Assembly: GCA_003551845.1 (NCBI GenBank)
Contig: PUNQ01000040.1
Coordinates: 1 to 53,996 of the forward strand
Source: Candidatus Nealsoniibacteriota bacterium
GTDB taxonomy: Bacteria; Patescibacteriota; Minisyncoccia; Minisyncoccales; PWPS01
Length of the DNA: 53,996 nt
Reading direction: 5' to 3'
A program made the translations under genes and the position numbers. This document shows, one piece after another, positions 15,001-22,368 of this stretch; the first letter of the stretch is position 1; the number at the start of each line of letters is the position of its first letter. The notes under the pieces were generated by a model, which saw nothing but the letters and a program-made list of their open reading frames with translations, searched no databases and was not told where the DNA came from.

Positions 15001-17033
15001 ATTCCGAAGAGCAGAGCTCCGATGTTTTTCAGCGTCCGATTGATTCTCCTTCAAGATCGGCTCAAGAGATACCACAACATCCACAACAGCCGGAAGCACC
15101 ACCCTCCGACCCTTCGTCCTCCTCCACTCCGACTCCACCTACTCCCGATAACATCGCCGAAACTCCTTCGGCGGACGATCTTCCGGAAAGACCCGCCAAA
15201 AAGTCCTCCGTTTTGCCGAAATTGATTATTCTGGTAATCGGACTCGCTTTTCTGGGAGGTGTCACTTTCGCAGTTCGTTCCGTTTTGTTTCCCGGGCCCA
15301 CGTTTGAAATTGTAGAAATAAAGCATGACAATATAGGAGATTATCTTTACAACTTTGAAGTTGAATATGTCGGTGATTTCTCCACTTTCAATTGGTCCCT
15401 TCTTTATCAAGAAGAAGAAATAGATGAATTCGAAGGAACTTCTTCCACAAGAAGCATAAGTTCCGAATATGCGAATGAAGAAATAACAATTTCAATAGAG
15501 GGATATGACCAAGAGGGTCAAAGGGTGGATGAAAAATCAACATCCTTTATAGTGGATGAAGTTCTTAAAATAAATGATCTGACGGTGAATAGATTGGAGA
15601 ATCACGAATATGAATTTCAAGTTGATTACGAAGGAGGGTTTTCACAATTTTTGTGGACTCTTTCCGTAGAAGATGATGATGTCGCCACCATGGAGGGAGA
15701 GAGCGTAACACACAGTTTCGATCCCGAACTCGTCGATGAAGAACCGACCGTCACCGTCACCGTAGAAGGATTGGCGGAAAAAGAAGATGAAGAGGGAGAG
15801 ATGGAGATGAGTGTTGTCAGTAGTCTTTCCGAAGATTTTCAAATTACACTGGAGTTGGAAGCTTACACTCTCTTCGAAATAGATGAAAATCAAGATGAAA
15901 CTATCAGATACGAGCTGAGCCCGGAAGAAATTCCCAGCGTCTTGAAGAGTTTACTTGAAGGAGATACAGGTTACACTTTCAGTGAAACGGTAATAGTGAA
16001 TGATGAAGCAATACCCTCCAGATTAATTCATCTCGGTGAATTTTTAGACGCATTCAATATAAGTCCGATAACTCAAAGTTTTTTACAATTTCTTGAAGAT
16101 GAGTTTACTCTCTTCGTTCATTACGGTGAGATAAACAGTGTCGGCTTCGTTGCAAAAGTTGAAGATGATGTAGCGGTTAGAAGTTTTCTGGATCAGGCTT
16201 TGAGGCCATGGGCAAGAGAAGATATTGTAGGAGACTTTTCCGAACTCATAGAAATTCATGAAAGAAAAGACGGTTCCGAAATCACTATTGATGATATAAA
16301 CCGGGAAAGAAGAAGTACTTATCATTCGGGTCATGAAATCAATTACTTTTCACACGAACCGAAAAGAGAAACTCTTGAGCAAAACGTAAGACGCTGGATT
16401 GAAGAATATCTGCCGACATTCGTACATAAAAACGGTTCCGATCTCACCCATTCGGAAACCGAGGGAGATGAAGTATATGCTGAAATGATATTCGAATTCG
16501 AAACTTCTCAGCCCGGATACGGCAGTCTGGAATCAACCGGTCCGACTTCACACACTACAAAACTGATCATAGAAAATTATGAAGTGATCGAAGCGATAAC
16601 CAATGAAGAGTTCGACGAAATTTCCGGAGAGCTTTTAGAAGTTGATCCGGAGATCGAAACCGTTGTAATTGTCAGTGAAACGGTCGGAAATATGGGATTG
16701 AATGTCAGAGAACGTCCTTCCATACAATCATACAACTTCGCCAGGGCCAGTGGAGGAGATCAGTTCAACCTATTGGACGAAGAAGGAGATTGGTATCTAA
16801 TACAATACAGTGAAGACGAAACCGGATGGATTCACAAAAATTTCGCCCGAGAAGAGGAAGTGGAAGTCGGGCGAGATCCGGAAGCGGGTGAAGGAGTAGC
16901 CGAAACCGTAATCGAATCCCCGGAAGAAGAAGTTGATTTCGGAATCCATTACTCCGTAGTCGATGAAAAACTCATAGTGACTCTCTCCATGGAAGCGATG
17001 GAAGAAGTTATTAATCGTTTGGAAGACAATTAA
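12090..17033 (+). CDS. Giant membrane-anchored coiled-coil protein with Trp-pair repeats and C-terminal SH3b domain
   Basis: 1647 residues. Residues 1-830 are an almost unbroken Lys/Glu/Arg coiled coil. Inside it, six modules each contain two tryptophans exactly 14 residues apart (W71/W85, 205/219, 339/353, 507/521, 644/658, 781/795), most in an RW-x-x-E context with RR between them. Residues 830-1035 are an acidic, Ser/Pro-rich linker; 1043-1064 is a transmembrane helix; two similar beta-sandwich-like domains follow (about 1070-1150 and 1165-1260), then an unknown domain (about 1265-1520) and an SH3b-like domain (about 1529-1587, GLNVRERPS...GWIHK). Orientation is probably coiled coil inside, SH3b outside. 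No ATPase head is present, so it is not an SMC. Function unknown. Confidence 0.85.
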   Translation: MNKIKQIKEKIKEIGEDIEKLELKKEQISKRKEQLKETVSEVKSKLEKIEEERKNLEEKGQESEEEMKKRWKMEDKITALEEELWKWEDEMENLPESKKDDLEKEISTLRKEKRTLKRELRSLRRQEEEPDEEEIKRELANQPEEQRKVKEEEMRLVKKKEKLEKRLRELMEEESNLKKEKDELERALEEENDPAKRQSLQSERWEVEDMRREKRKERWRLEEEIMDTKKKIKEKESEYEALERRRRKLEKIKIRNEAFKDLPDDEKAIEEKVEEIKASLEKKIEQKEKLSEERGRLESKLEKIIPKEEKIEEQEKEIEKKEELENDPQKSKELKEKRWELEDMRREIEDKRWQEERKIQKKDEEIERVDTEIAQLEEQKAQLELVLSDLKELEEREAVRKKDREDEQLEEIEKLQRERVEKEKEKDFSLETEIEETENKIQELIKEEKTLEVEKESLEQRKSRTKEFLEDILRRVEEIKEREKSIEEKEEIAEDAEEKRRLEEKRWDLEKERREWEEKEWNMEEKLNRIKQREEKLNIEYREAVSKKEGLKDKVRELRQNKKKQAVKREKRNVRKDLALIKEEKRDLNEKRAKKREQIKHQEKKMELVEEREKKVEEEKEKIEEKEKNVTGPEEKRAVEARRWRVEQRRKDIEEERWEVEEKLEKLKEEGGKIELQYQQALNKELELEEKLDSLDEEIGKIEAIKEKEELEERLERFSELRATLRDQTSDMEKRKEEIEKKLEEIKKEEEEIEEEGEEVERDEKLAEGAEDRRKVEEKRWRIGEERRRVEKERWDLEKELEELNKKQRELDLVLEREKEAKERLRDIEMMLSGKPKKEEKDVSHEKRSEAKEQKKEKEEEDDDIKKEDASEEEDQTTQKSEDSEESGKDEDREMSEREKFLKSLDEKLESESSDDIKPETADEPKGGAFPDTAEMQKEDTFPSSEKASEQTTDKDPYKEDSSSAEIPDFDSEEQSSDVFQRPIDSPSRSAQEIPQHPQQPEAPPSDPSSSSTPTPPTPDNIAETPSADDLPERPAKKSSVLPKLIILVIGLAFLGGVTFAVRSVLFPGPTFEIVEIKHDNIGDYLYNFEVEYVGDFSTFNWSLLYQEEEIDEFEGTSSTRSISSEYANEEITISIEGYDQEGQRVDEKSTSFIVDEVLKINDLTVNRLENHEYEFQVDYEGGFSQFLWTLSVEDDDVATMEGESVTHSFDPELVDEEPTVTVTVEGLAEKEDEEGEMEMSVVSSLSEDFQITLELEAYTLFEIDENQDETIRYELSPEEIPSVLKSLLEGDTGYTFSETVIVNDEAIPSRLIHLGEFLDAFNISPITQSFLQFLEDEFTLFVHYGEINSVGFVAKVEDDVAVRSFLDQALRPWAREDIVGDFSELIEIHERKDGSEITIDDINRERRSTYHSGHEINYFSHEPKRETLEQNVRRWIEEYLPTFVHKNGSDLTHSETEGDEVYAEMIFEFETSQPGYGSLESTGPTSHTTKLIIENYEVIEAITNEEFDEISGELLEVDPEIETVVIVSETVGNMGLNVRERPSIQSYNFARASGGDQFNLLDEEGDWYLIQYSEDETGWIHKNFAREEEVEVGRDPEAGEGVAETVIESPEEEVDFGIHYSVVDEKLIVTLSMEAMEEVINRLEDN

Positions 17034-17044
17034 AAATTATAAAA

Positions 17045-17392
17045 ATGAATAACAAAAAGAGACGAGAAAAGCTGATAAAGCAAAAAAAGGAGCTCAGATC
17101 AATGCTCGAAAGATTCGCTAAAGAAGATACCAAGCCGAAAGGTGACTGGGACACCAAGTTTCCCAAATTCGACGGAGGCGCACTTGAAGAAGCCGCTGAC
17201 GAAGTTGAAGAATATGAATCTCTACGTTCCGTAGAACACTCTCTGGAATTGAAGCTTAAAAAAACAAATGAAGCTCTTGAAAAAATGGAGGAAGGATCTT
17301 ACGGAAAGTGCTCCGAATGCGGTAATGCGATAAGCGAAAAAAGGCTTTCTCTGATTCCCGAAGCGGACAAATGCAAGGATTGTAACAATTAA
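17045..17392 (+). CDS. DksA/TraR-family zinc-finger protein
   Basis: 115 residues. An N-terminal helical region (about 1-75) with charged heptads is followed by KMEEGSYGKCSECGNAI and, 17 residues on, CKDC, the C4 zinc finger of DksA/TraR proteins. Such proteins insert a coiled coil into the RNA polymerase secondary channel or otherwise modulate transcription; whether this short version keeps the acidic tip function cannot be judged. It starts 11 nt after the giant coiled-coil gene and ends the operon before a strong terminator. No Shine-Dalgarno. Confidence 0.88.
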   Translation: MNNKKRREKLIKQKKELRSMLERFAKEDTKPKGDWDTKFPKFDGGALEEAADEVEEYESLRSVEHSLELKLKKTNEALEKMEEGSYGKCSECGNAISEKRLSLIPEADKCKDCNN

Positions 17393-17412
17393 TTTTTCTT
17401 TCCGACTTTAAA

Positions 17413-17438
17413 AACTCCTCTTTGCCGAGGAGTTTTTT
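17413..17438 (+). terminator. Intrinsic terminator of the rpsO-pnp-...-traR unit
   Basis: AACTCCTC, loop TTTGCC, GAGGAGTT, then Ts, 20 nt after the traR stop. A-runs on the other side make it potentially bidirectional. Confidence 0.88.
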
Positions 17439-17463
17439 GATTGGCTTTTTTTAAATTTAAATT

Positions 17464-17484
17464 AAAAAGCCTTCTTTACGAAGG
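17464..17484 (-). terminator. Intrinsic terminator of the LysM/M23 peptidase gene
   Basis: On the minus strand, CCTTC, loop GTAAA, GAAGG, then CTTTTT, about 30 nt past the 17516 stop. Confidence 0.75.
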
Positions 17485-17515
17485 ATTGTTTTGAGCTCTC
17501 TATTTTTACCGATAA

Positions 17516-18442
17516 TCAATTCATAGTCATTCCTCTTTGCATGTGCGAAAAGGGATTGCTCACTCCTCTCGTTTCAAAATGAAGATGACAGCCCGTAGAA
17601 AGGCCCGTATTTCCCATGGTTCCTATCTGCTGCCCGCCACTTACCGTCTCCCCCGATGAAACGTAAATATCCTGCAAATGGGCGTACAAGGCCTCAAAAT
17701 TACCATAATCTATCCAAATGTAATTGCCGGCCGGCCAGCTTCCGTATCCGGTTCTTGAAACGGTTCCCGAACTACCGGAGTAAATCGGAGTTCCGCAGTT
17801 ATTGGCGATATCCACCGCGTTGGCATGGCCCGGATGGTCTCCTTGGGTTACCGTCCCGTGTGTTACCGCCGCAAATCCGGTATAAGTAGTTGTCGGCGCT
17901 CTTTGCGGAACCGGTTCTGCGGGCTTTTCTCCGTCGGGGATAATGAGTTGGTCACCCGGAACTATTCCCGTTTCGTCTTCAATATCGTTAAAGGCGATAA
18001 TATCTTCTCCACTCGCCTTGTGTTTTTCCGCTATATGGCTAAGCGTATCACCCTTTTCCACATAATATAAAACTCCCGTAGTCGGAAGAATCAAAAGATC
18101 ATCACCGGGATTTACTCCGTTAGTAATACTGTTGGCCCACTTGATGGTATCGACACTTATATCGAATCTGTCGGCAATCGAATTCAGACTGTCTCCTTTT
18201 TCAACCTGATAAGATATTATTCTTTCTCTTTCATTTCTCTCTTCCGTTCTCACCGCCAAAACCTGTTCCGAACGGAAAGTGGAGGGTGATTTGGCCAAAA
18301 TGCTGCTTCCGTCCATGAAAGAAAAGCCACGCACATCACCGTTATCAATGTTTTTAGCACTTAAAAATAGGTTGTTATCCGGAATTACGTATTCGTCCGC
18401 TTCACTCGCTTGGCCCCATAATGTAAAAGTCCATACAATCAA
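17516..18442 (-). CDS. LysM-M23 peptidoglycan endopeptidase
   Basis: A cell-wall hydrolase. Two LysM repeats (YQVEKGDSLNSIADRF... and YYVEKGDTLSHIAEKH..., about 75-170 of the listed frame) bind glycan. The C-terminal M23 domain has the zinc ligands of HANAVDIA and HLHFETRG. The coordinate given uses the only standard start in frame, TTG at 18442, but this falls inside the transmembrane segment. The frame stays open upstream to 18580 and encodes a Lys/Arg-rich cytoplasmic stretch (RTRKTKNPFRRKGEISSERD) before the helix. That extension looks genuine, so the start is either non-canonical or hidden by a one-base indel in the A5 run at 18578-18582. Confidence 0.85.
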   Translation of the reverse strand: MIVWTFTLWGQASEADEYVIPDNNLFLSAKNIDNGDVRGFSFMDGSSILAKSPSTFRSEQVLAVRTEERNERERIISYQVEKGDSLNSIADRFDISVDTIKWANSITNGVNPGDDLLILPTTGVLYYVEKGDTLSHIAEKHKASGEDIIAFNDIEDETGIVPGDQLIIPDGEKPAEPVPQRAPTTTYTGFAAVTHGTVTQGDHPGHANAVDIANNCGTPIYSGSSGTVSRTGYGSWPAGNYIWIDYGNFEALYAHLQDIYVSSGETVSGGQQIGTMGNTGLSTGCHLHFETRGVSNPFSHMQRGMTMN

Positions 18443-18594
18443 TAAGCAAAAAGCTACACCCGTTCCGGCAATTAGCTTAATTTTTCCTTTTACAATCCGT
18501 TTTTTATCTCTTTCTGAACTTATTTCCCCCTTTCTCCGGAAAGGGTTCTTGGTTTTTCGGGTACGAATATCAGATAGTTTTTACTTCCTTGCCC

Positions 18595-18623
18595 ATTCTA
18601 CCACCGGAATAAAATAAAGTCAA
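18595..18623 (-). promoter_or_regulatory. Predicted promoter of the LysM/M23 gene
   Basis: On the minus strand: TTGACT (18623-18618), 17-nt spacer, TAGAAT (18600-18595). The expected start near 18588 lies downstream of the ATG at 18596-18594, so that ATG could not be used from this promoter. Confidence 0.6.
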
Positions 18624-18633
18624 GTCAATTAAA

Positions 18634-18662
18634 TTGAACTCTTTTTTCTTTTCAATTATAAT
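18634..18662 (+). promoter_or_regulatory. Predicted leaderless promoter of rsmA
   Basis: TTGAAC (18634-18639), 17-nt spacer, TATAAT (18657-18662), then 6 nt to the rsmA ATG. Standard geometry puts +1 on the A of ATG. Confidence 0.7.
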
Positions 18663-18668
18663 CGAGTA

Positions 18669-19499
18669 ATGGAACTAACTTCCAAAAAAACGGTTAAAAA
18701 AATCCTGAATGAAAAAGGTGGCTCTCTTAAACGATTGGGGCAAAACTTTCTCATAAATGAAAATACCTTGGATCAAATGACGAAAGCGAGCCGATTGAAT
18801 TTTCAAGATGAGGTCTTGGAAATAGGGCCCGGCCTGGGAGCCTTGACCGAAAAACTGGCACATAACTCAAAAAAAGTAATAGCCGTGGAAAAGGATGATC
18901 GCTTTATTTCTCATTTGAGATCATTTTTTTCTTCTTCTTCAAATGTCCGAATTTTAAATCGAGACATATTATCTTTTTCTCCGAAAGATTTTTTTAAAAA
19001 TGATTATAAGATAATATCAAACCTCCCTTACAACATAGCCGTTCCGACAATAAGAAAATTCATAAATATCCGCGGCCCTTCCGTAATGGTGTTTATAATC
19101 CAAAAGGACGTTGCTTACAGAATAGCTGCAGAAAAAAAGCACAGCTTTCTTTCCGTGTTGGTTCATCTCAGAAGCACTCCCGAAATCGTCTGCACTGTTT
19201 CCAAAAGTTCTTTTTGGCCCGTTCCCGATGTCGAGGGAGCGATAATTAAACTGACTCCGCATCAAAAATATCCCGATGAAAAAAATTTCAATGAAAATTT
19301 TTTTAATGTCGTCGAAACGGGCTTCCGGCATCCCAGAAAACAGATAAAAAATAACTTATCGACTTTTGAGAGCTTTTCCAAAAAGGATATAGAAGATTTT
19401 TTAACCCGAGCAGAGGTCAATCCCAAAGACAGACCCGAAGACCTGACTGTCGAGCAATGGATAAAAATCGCCTCCTTGTTTGACTTTAAAAAAGGATAA
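18669..19499 (+). CDS. rsmA: 16S rRNA (adenine(1518)-N6/adenine(1519)-N6)-dimethyltransferase
   Basis: Dimethylates the two adenines of the 3' hairpin of 16S rRNA late in 30S assembly. The 276 residues contain the family start RLGQNFLINENTLDQM, the SAM-binding VLEIGPGLGALTEKLA (about 57-72), an acidic VEKDD, and the catalytic NLPYNIAVPTIRKF (about 118-131, consensus NLPY). The C-terminal helical domain ends with KDRPEDLTVEQWIKIASLF. Its promoter leaves no room for a 5' UTR. It is followed by envelope genes with their own promoter. Confidence 0.96.
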   Translation: MELTSKKTVKKILNEKGGSLKRLGQNFLINENTLDQMTKASRLNFQDEVLEIGPGLGALTEKLAHNSKKVIAVEKDDRFISHLRSFFSSSSNVRILNRDILSFSPKDFFKNDYKIISNLPYNIAVPTIRKFINIRGPSVMVFIIQKDVAYRIAAEKKHSFLSVLVHLRSTPEIVCTVSKSSFWPVPDVEGAIIKLTPHQKYPDEKNFNENFFNVVETGFRHPRKQIKNNLSTFESFSKKDIEDFLTRAEVNPKDRPEDLTVEQWIKIASLFDFKKG

Positions 19500-19508
19500 C
19501 GGTAAAAT
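19480..19508 (+). promoter_or_regulatory. Predicted promoter of the LRR/surface block, inside the rsmA 3' end
   Basis: TTGACT (19480-19485), 17-nt spacer, TAAAAT (19503-19508), with 8 nt to the ATG at 19517. The leader would be 1-2 nt. Confidence 0.6.
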
Positions 19509-19516
19509 TTGTTAAT

Positions 19517-22363
19517 ATGTCGTTTTATCAATCCAAATATTTTAATGCTTCGGCTTTCGTAATTATTTTTCTTTTTTTAATTTTTACACTGAAGCCGATT
19601 CAAGCTCAAGAAGGCCCGGAAATAAGAGTTTTTACTGATGAAGAGGAGTCCGTTTCTCTCTCCGGAGAATGGAGGGCCGACGGACACGGAGACTGGATAT
19701 TCGTCGGAGAAGGTGAGGGTGGGCAAGATTTAATCATGAAAGAAACGAGAGCGGCAAGTCACTTTTTCGGGAGGGAAGGAGAAAAAGAGATTATTCTTCA
19801 CCCTTACCAGGACAATAGATTGAGCAGGATAATTTTTCCCCGTCAAAATCTTATCAGAAACATCCCTGAAGGTCCGGCTGAATTGGAAGATTTTTTCCGT
19901 TTTGACTTGAGTAAAAATAAGATGGGCGTACTCAGAATATCGGAGGAAGAATTCGATCAATTGTCGGAAGAAGAAATCAGAGAAAGACTTGAAGAAGGAA
20001 TGATTCCGGAATATATAACTGACTTTGAGGATTTGAGAAGATTTTATCTTCATGAAAACAACTTCTGGGGTCCGTTCCCCGACGGGATTGAGAACTTGGA
20101 AGAGCTGGAATATCTCTTTTTGGATAATAATCACCTCCAAACGGTTGAAATGGACGGCGTCTCCATACCGGGCATCCCCCCCGGTCTTACCGAATTGGAC
20201 AGGCTTCAAGAGCTCCGGTTGCATGATAATGAATTATCCACTTTCATATACGGAGAATTTACTCCCGGTTTTTTGGAAAGACTCCGAATTTTAACTCTAA
20301 AAAACAATCACATCTCCTCAAGACCTCAAGAAGAATTTCACCACCTGGAAACCGTAAATGTTTTGAATTTAAAAAATAACCGAATTCCTTACTTTTTCAA
20401 TGCCGAAGACATAAGGCTGGACAGCCTGGAATATTTGAATCTTTCTCACAACAGATTGGGGGCTTATGAGCCGTATATTAATCTTGATGAGCCACTTCTT
20501 CCTCAAATCGGTGATCTGGAAAGCTTACAAGAGCTAAATGACTATCATTTTCGCAGAGTCTGGCATCCCAAGCAGCTCCTAATCGACTTGAGATATAACG
20601 ATTATTGGGGAGCGGTCCCCGAAGAAATAGGGAACTTGGAAGGATTGGAAGCATTGCACTTGGACGGAAACAGATTTACCGGAGAGATTCCCGAAGAAGT
20701 GGAGAATTTCGGAGAATACGATGAAATAGACGGTGAGCCTTTTATGCCCTTTACCATCTTTTCGGCTTACGGCAATCATTTTACTGAAGAAATACCGGAA
20801 GAACTGGGAGTCGGAAGCTTGGACTATTTAAAACAATTAAGACTTCACAATAACTTTTTTACCGGGGAGATTCCTCAAGAAGTTTTAAATCTTTCTCAAA
20901 AGGATATAAACGAACCGCTCTATACTCTCAATCTTTCCCATAATCGTCTGGAAAGCCTTGAAGAACCGGCCGATTCTACCGCCAGAATGTTCTTTCTGGA
21001 TAGAAATGATTTTGAAGACTTGCCCGAAAATGTCAGAGCCGGAGAAGTAAAAGTTTTATCCCTGGAAGAAAATTTGCTTGAAGGCTTGCCGGAAAACTTT
21101 GGTGACAATTTCGCAAATGCCAAAGAGCTGTCTCTTTTTAAAAATCCGGATATAGATGAACTGCCGGATAGTTTTGAAGCTCTGCAAAACCTTTATTTTC
21201 TCGATTTGGGAACCCTTCAACTCGATGAATTTCCCATCGAGGTCACTGAGCTTATAAATCTTGAATACTTGAACTTAGCCAGACAAACCACGGACAAAAT
21301 AACTTGGCCGGGAGAAATAATGGAAAATGAAATTCCGGAAGAGATAGATCAGTTAGTGAATTTGGAAACCTTTTTGATTGAAAATAATTTAATAGATGAG
21401 CTTCCCGAAGACGCCTGGAGTAGTCTTCAAAATTTGCGCTTTTTTTACGGTCACCATAATGAAATAGATAACTTACCGGAGAGCATGGGAGATATGCAAA
21501 ATATAGAAAGAATCTATCTTAATGAAAACAAAATAGAAGAAGAAATTCCGGACAATCTGACCAGAACGAGCCAGCTCAGAAGAATATTTTTACAATACAA
21601 CAGTCCGGACGGGCGTCAAACCGACGGCCGTGGCGGCATTATCGGAGAATTGCCGACCAATCACGCTTGGGGGCAACTGGAATACTTTTTAGCCGACACC
21701 AATGAGATAACGGGAGGCATCCCCGAAAGATTCGTAAGTAATCTCCCCCAATTGGAATGGTTCAGTATGTATAGAAACAAGCTGGATGGAGAGATAGATC
21801 CGGCAATCGGAAATATGGAGAGTTTGGAGTGGTGGGATATAGCTTTAAGTGAAGACTCTTCCAACGACGGAGCGGGATCGGCAGGTGGTCTCATAGGAGA
21901 TATTCCTCCGACGATCGGTAACTTGGAAGATCTGGAAGTTTTCAACTTCAACAACAATCAAATAGAGTTGGTTCCCGACGAGATAAACAATCTCGACAAT
22001 TTGATGATCTTGCACGGCTTTGAAAATATGGTTGAAGAGTTCGCAGAAGACATAGGGGGTATGGATGAACTTTGCCAATTGGATTTTCACAATTCCGAAT
22101 ACGGTGGTAATTGGGTTGAGCAATGGCCCGACGGAGTGGAAGATTTGCCCAATTGGGTCTACTTCAGCTTCGGAGAAAATGAAGTCATGGAAGGAACGGT
22201 TCCTTGGGATGATTGGCTGGGAAATTATCCGGATCATGCCATATGGGTAAACAATAATCAACTGGAGGGAGCTTTCGTCGACGGCATGGCCGAAGAAACA
22301 AGGGATATGGTCTTTTTCAACGCCCGAGATAATGATTTCGACGGCAATTTACCGGCCAACTAA
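19517..22363 (+). CDS. Secreted leucine-rich repeat protein
   Basis: 948 residues with an N-terminal signal peptide (hydrophobic AFVIIFLFLIF, then KPIQAQ, about 13-31). From about residue 115 to the end it is a long array of leucine-rich repeats. Many carry the GxIP/N-x-L-x-G consensus usually associated with plant receptor LRRs (for example DNNEITGGIPERF-like and GDIPPTIGNLEDLEV), mixed with shorter bacterial-type LPE repeats. There is no C-terminal anchor or sorting motif, so it is probably released or held by the next protein, which has related repeats and starts 5 nt downstream. A protein-binding role is expected from the fold; the ligand is unknown. Confidence 0.85.
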   Translation: MSFYQSKYFNASAFVIIFLFLIFTLKPIQAQEGPEIRVFTDEEESVSLSGEWRADGHGDWIFVGEGEGGQDLIMKETRAASHFFGREGEKEIILHPYQDNRLSRIIFPRQNLIRNIPEGPAELEDFFRFDLSKNKMGVLRISEEEFDQLSEEEIRERLEEGMIPEYITDFEDLRRFYLHENNFWGPFPDGIENLEELEYLFLDNNHLQTVEMDGVSIPGIPPGLTELDRLQELRLHDNELSTFIYGEFTPGFLERLRILTLKNNHISSRPQEEFHHLETVNVLNLKNNRIPYFFNAEDIRLDSLEYLNLSHNRLGAYEPYINLDEPLLPQIGDLESLQELNDYHFRRVWHPKQLLIDLRYNDYWGAVPEEIGNLEGLEALHLDGNRFTGEIPEEVENFGEYDEIDGEPFMPFTIFSAYGNHFTEEIPEELGVGSLDYLKQLRLHNNFFTGEIPQEVLNLSQKDINEPLYTLNLSHNRLESLEEPADSTARMFFLDRNDFEDLPENVRAGEVKVLSLEENLLEGLPENFGDNFANAKELSLFKNPDIDELPDSFEALQNLYFLDLGTLQLDEFPIEVTELINLEYLNLARQTTDKITWPGEIMENEIPEEIDQLVNLETFLIENNLIDELPEDAWSSLQNLRFFYGHHNEIDNLPESMGDMQNIERIYLNENKIEEEIPDNLTRTSQLRRIFLQYNSPDGRQTDGRGGIIGELPTNHAWGQLEYFLADTNEITGGIPERFVSNLPQLEWFSMYRNKLDGEIDPAIGNMESLEWWDIALSEDSSNDGAGSAGGLIGDIPPTIGNLEDLEVFNFNNNQIELVPDEINNLDNLMILHGFENMVEEFAEDIGGMDELCQLDFHNSEYGGNWVEQWPDGVEDLPNWVYFSFGENEVMEGTVPWDDWLGNYPDHAIWVNNNQLEGAFVDGMAEETRDMVFFNARDNDFDGNLPAN

Positions 22364-22368
22364 GTTTT

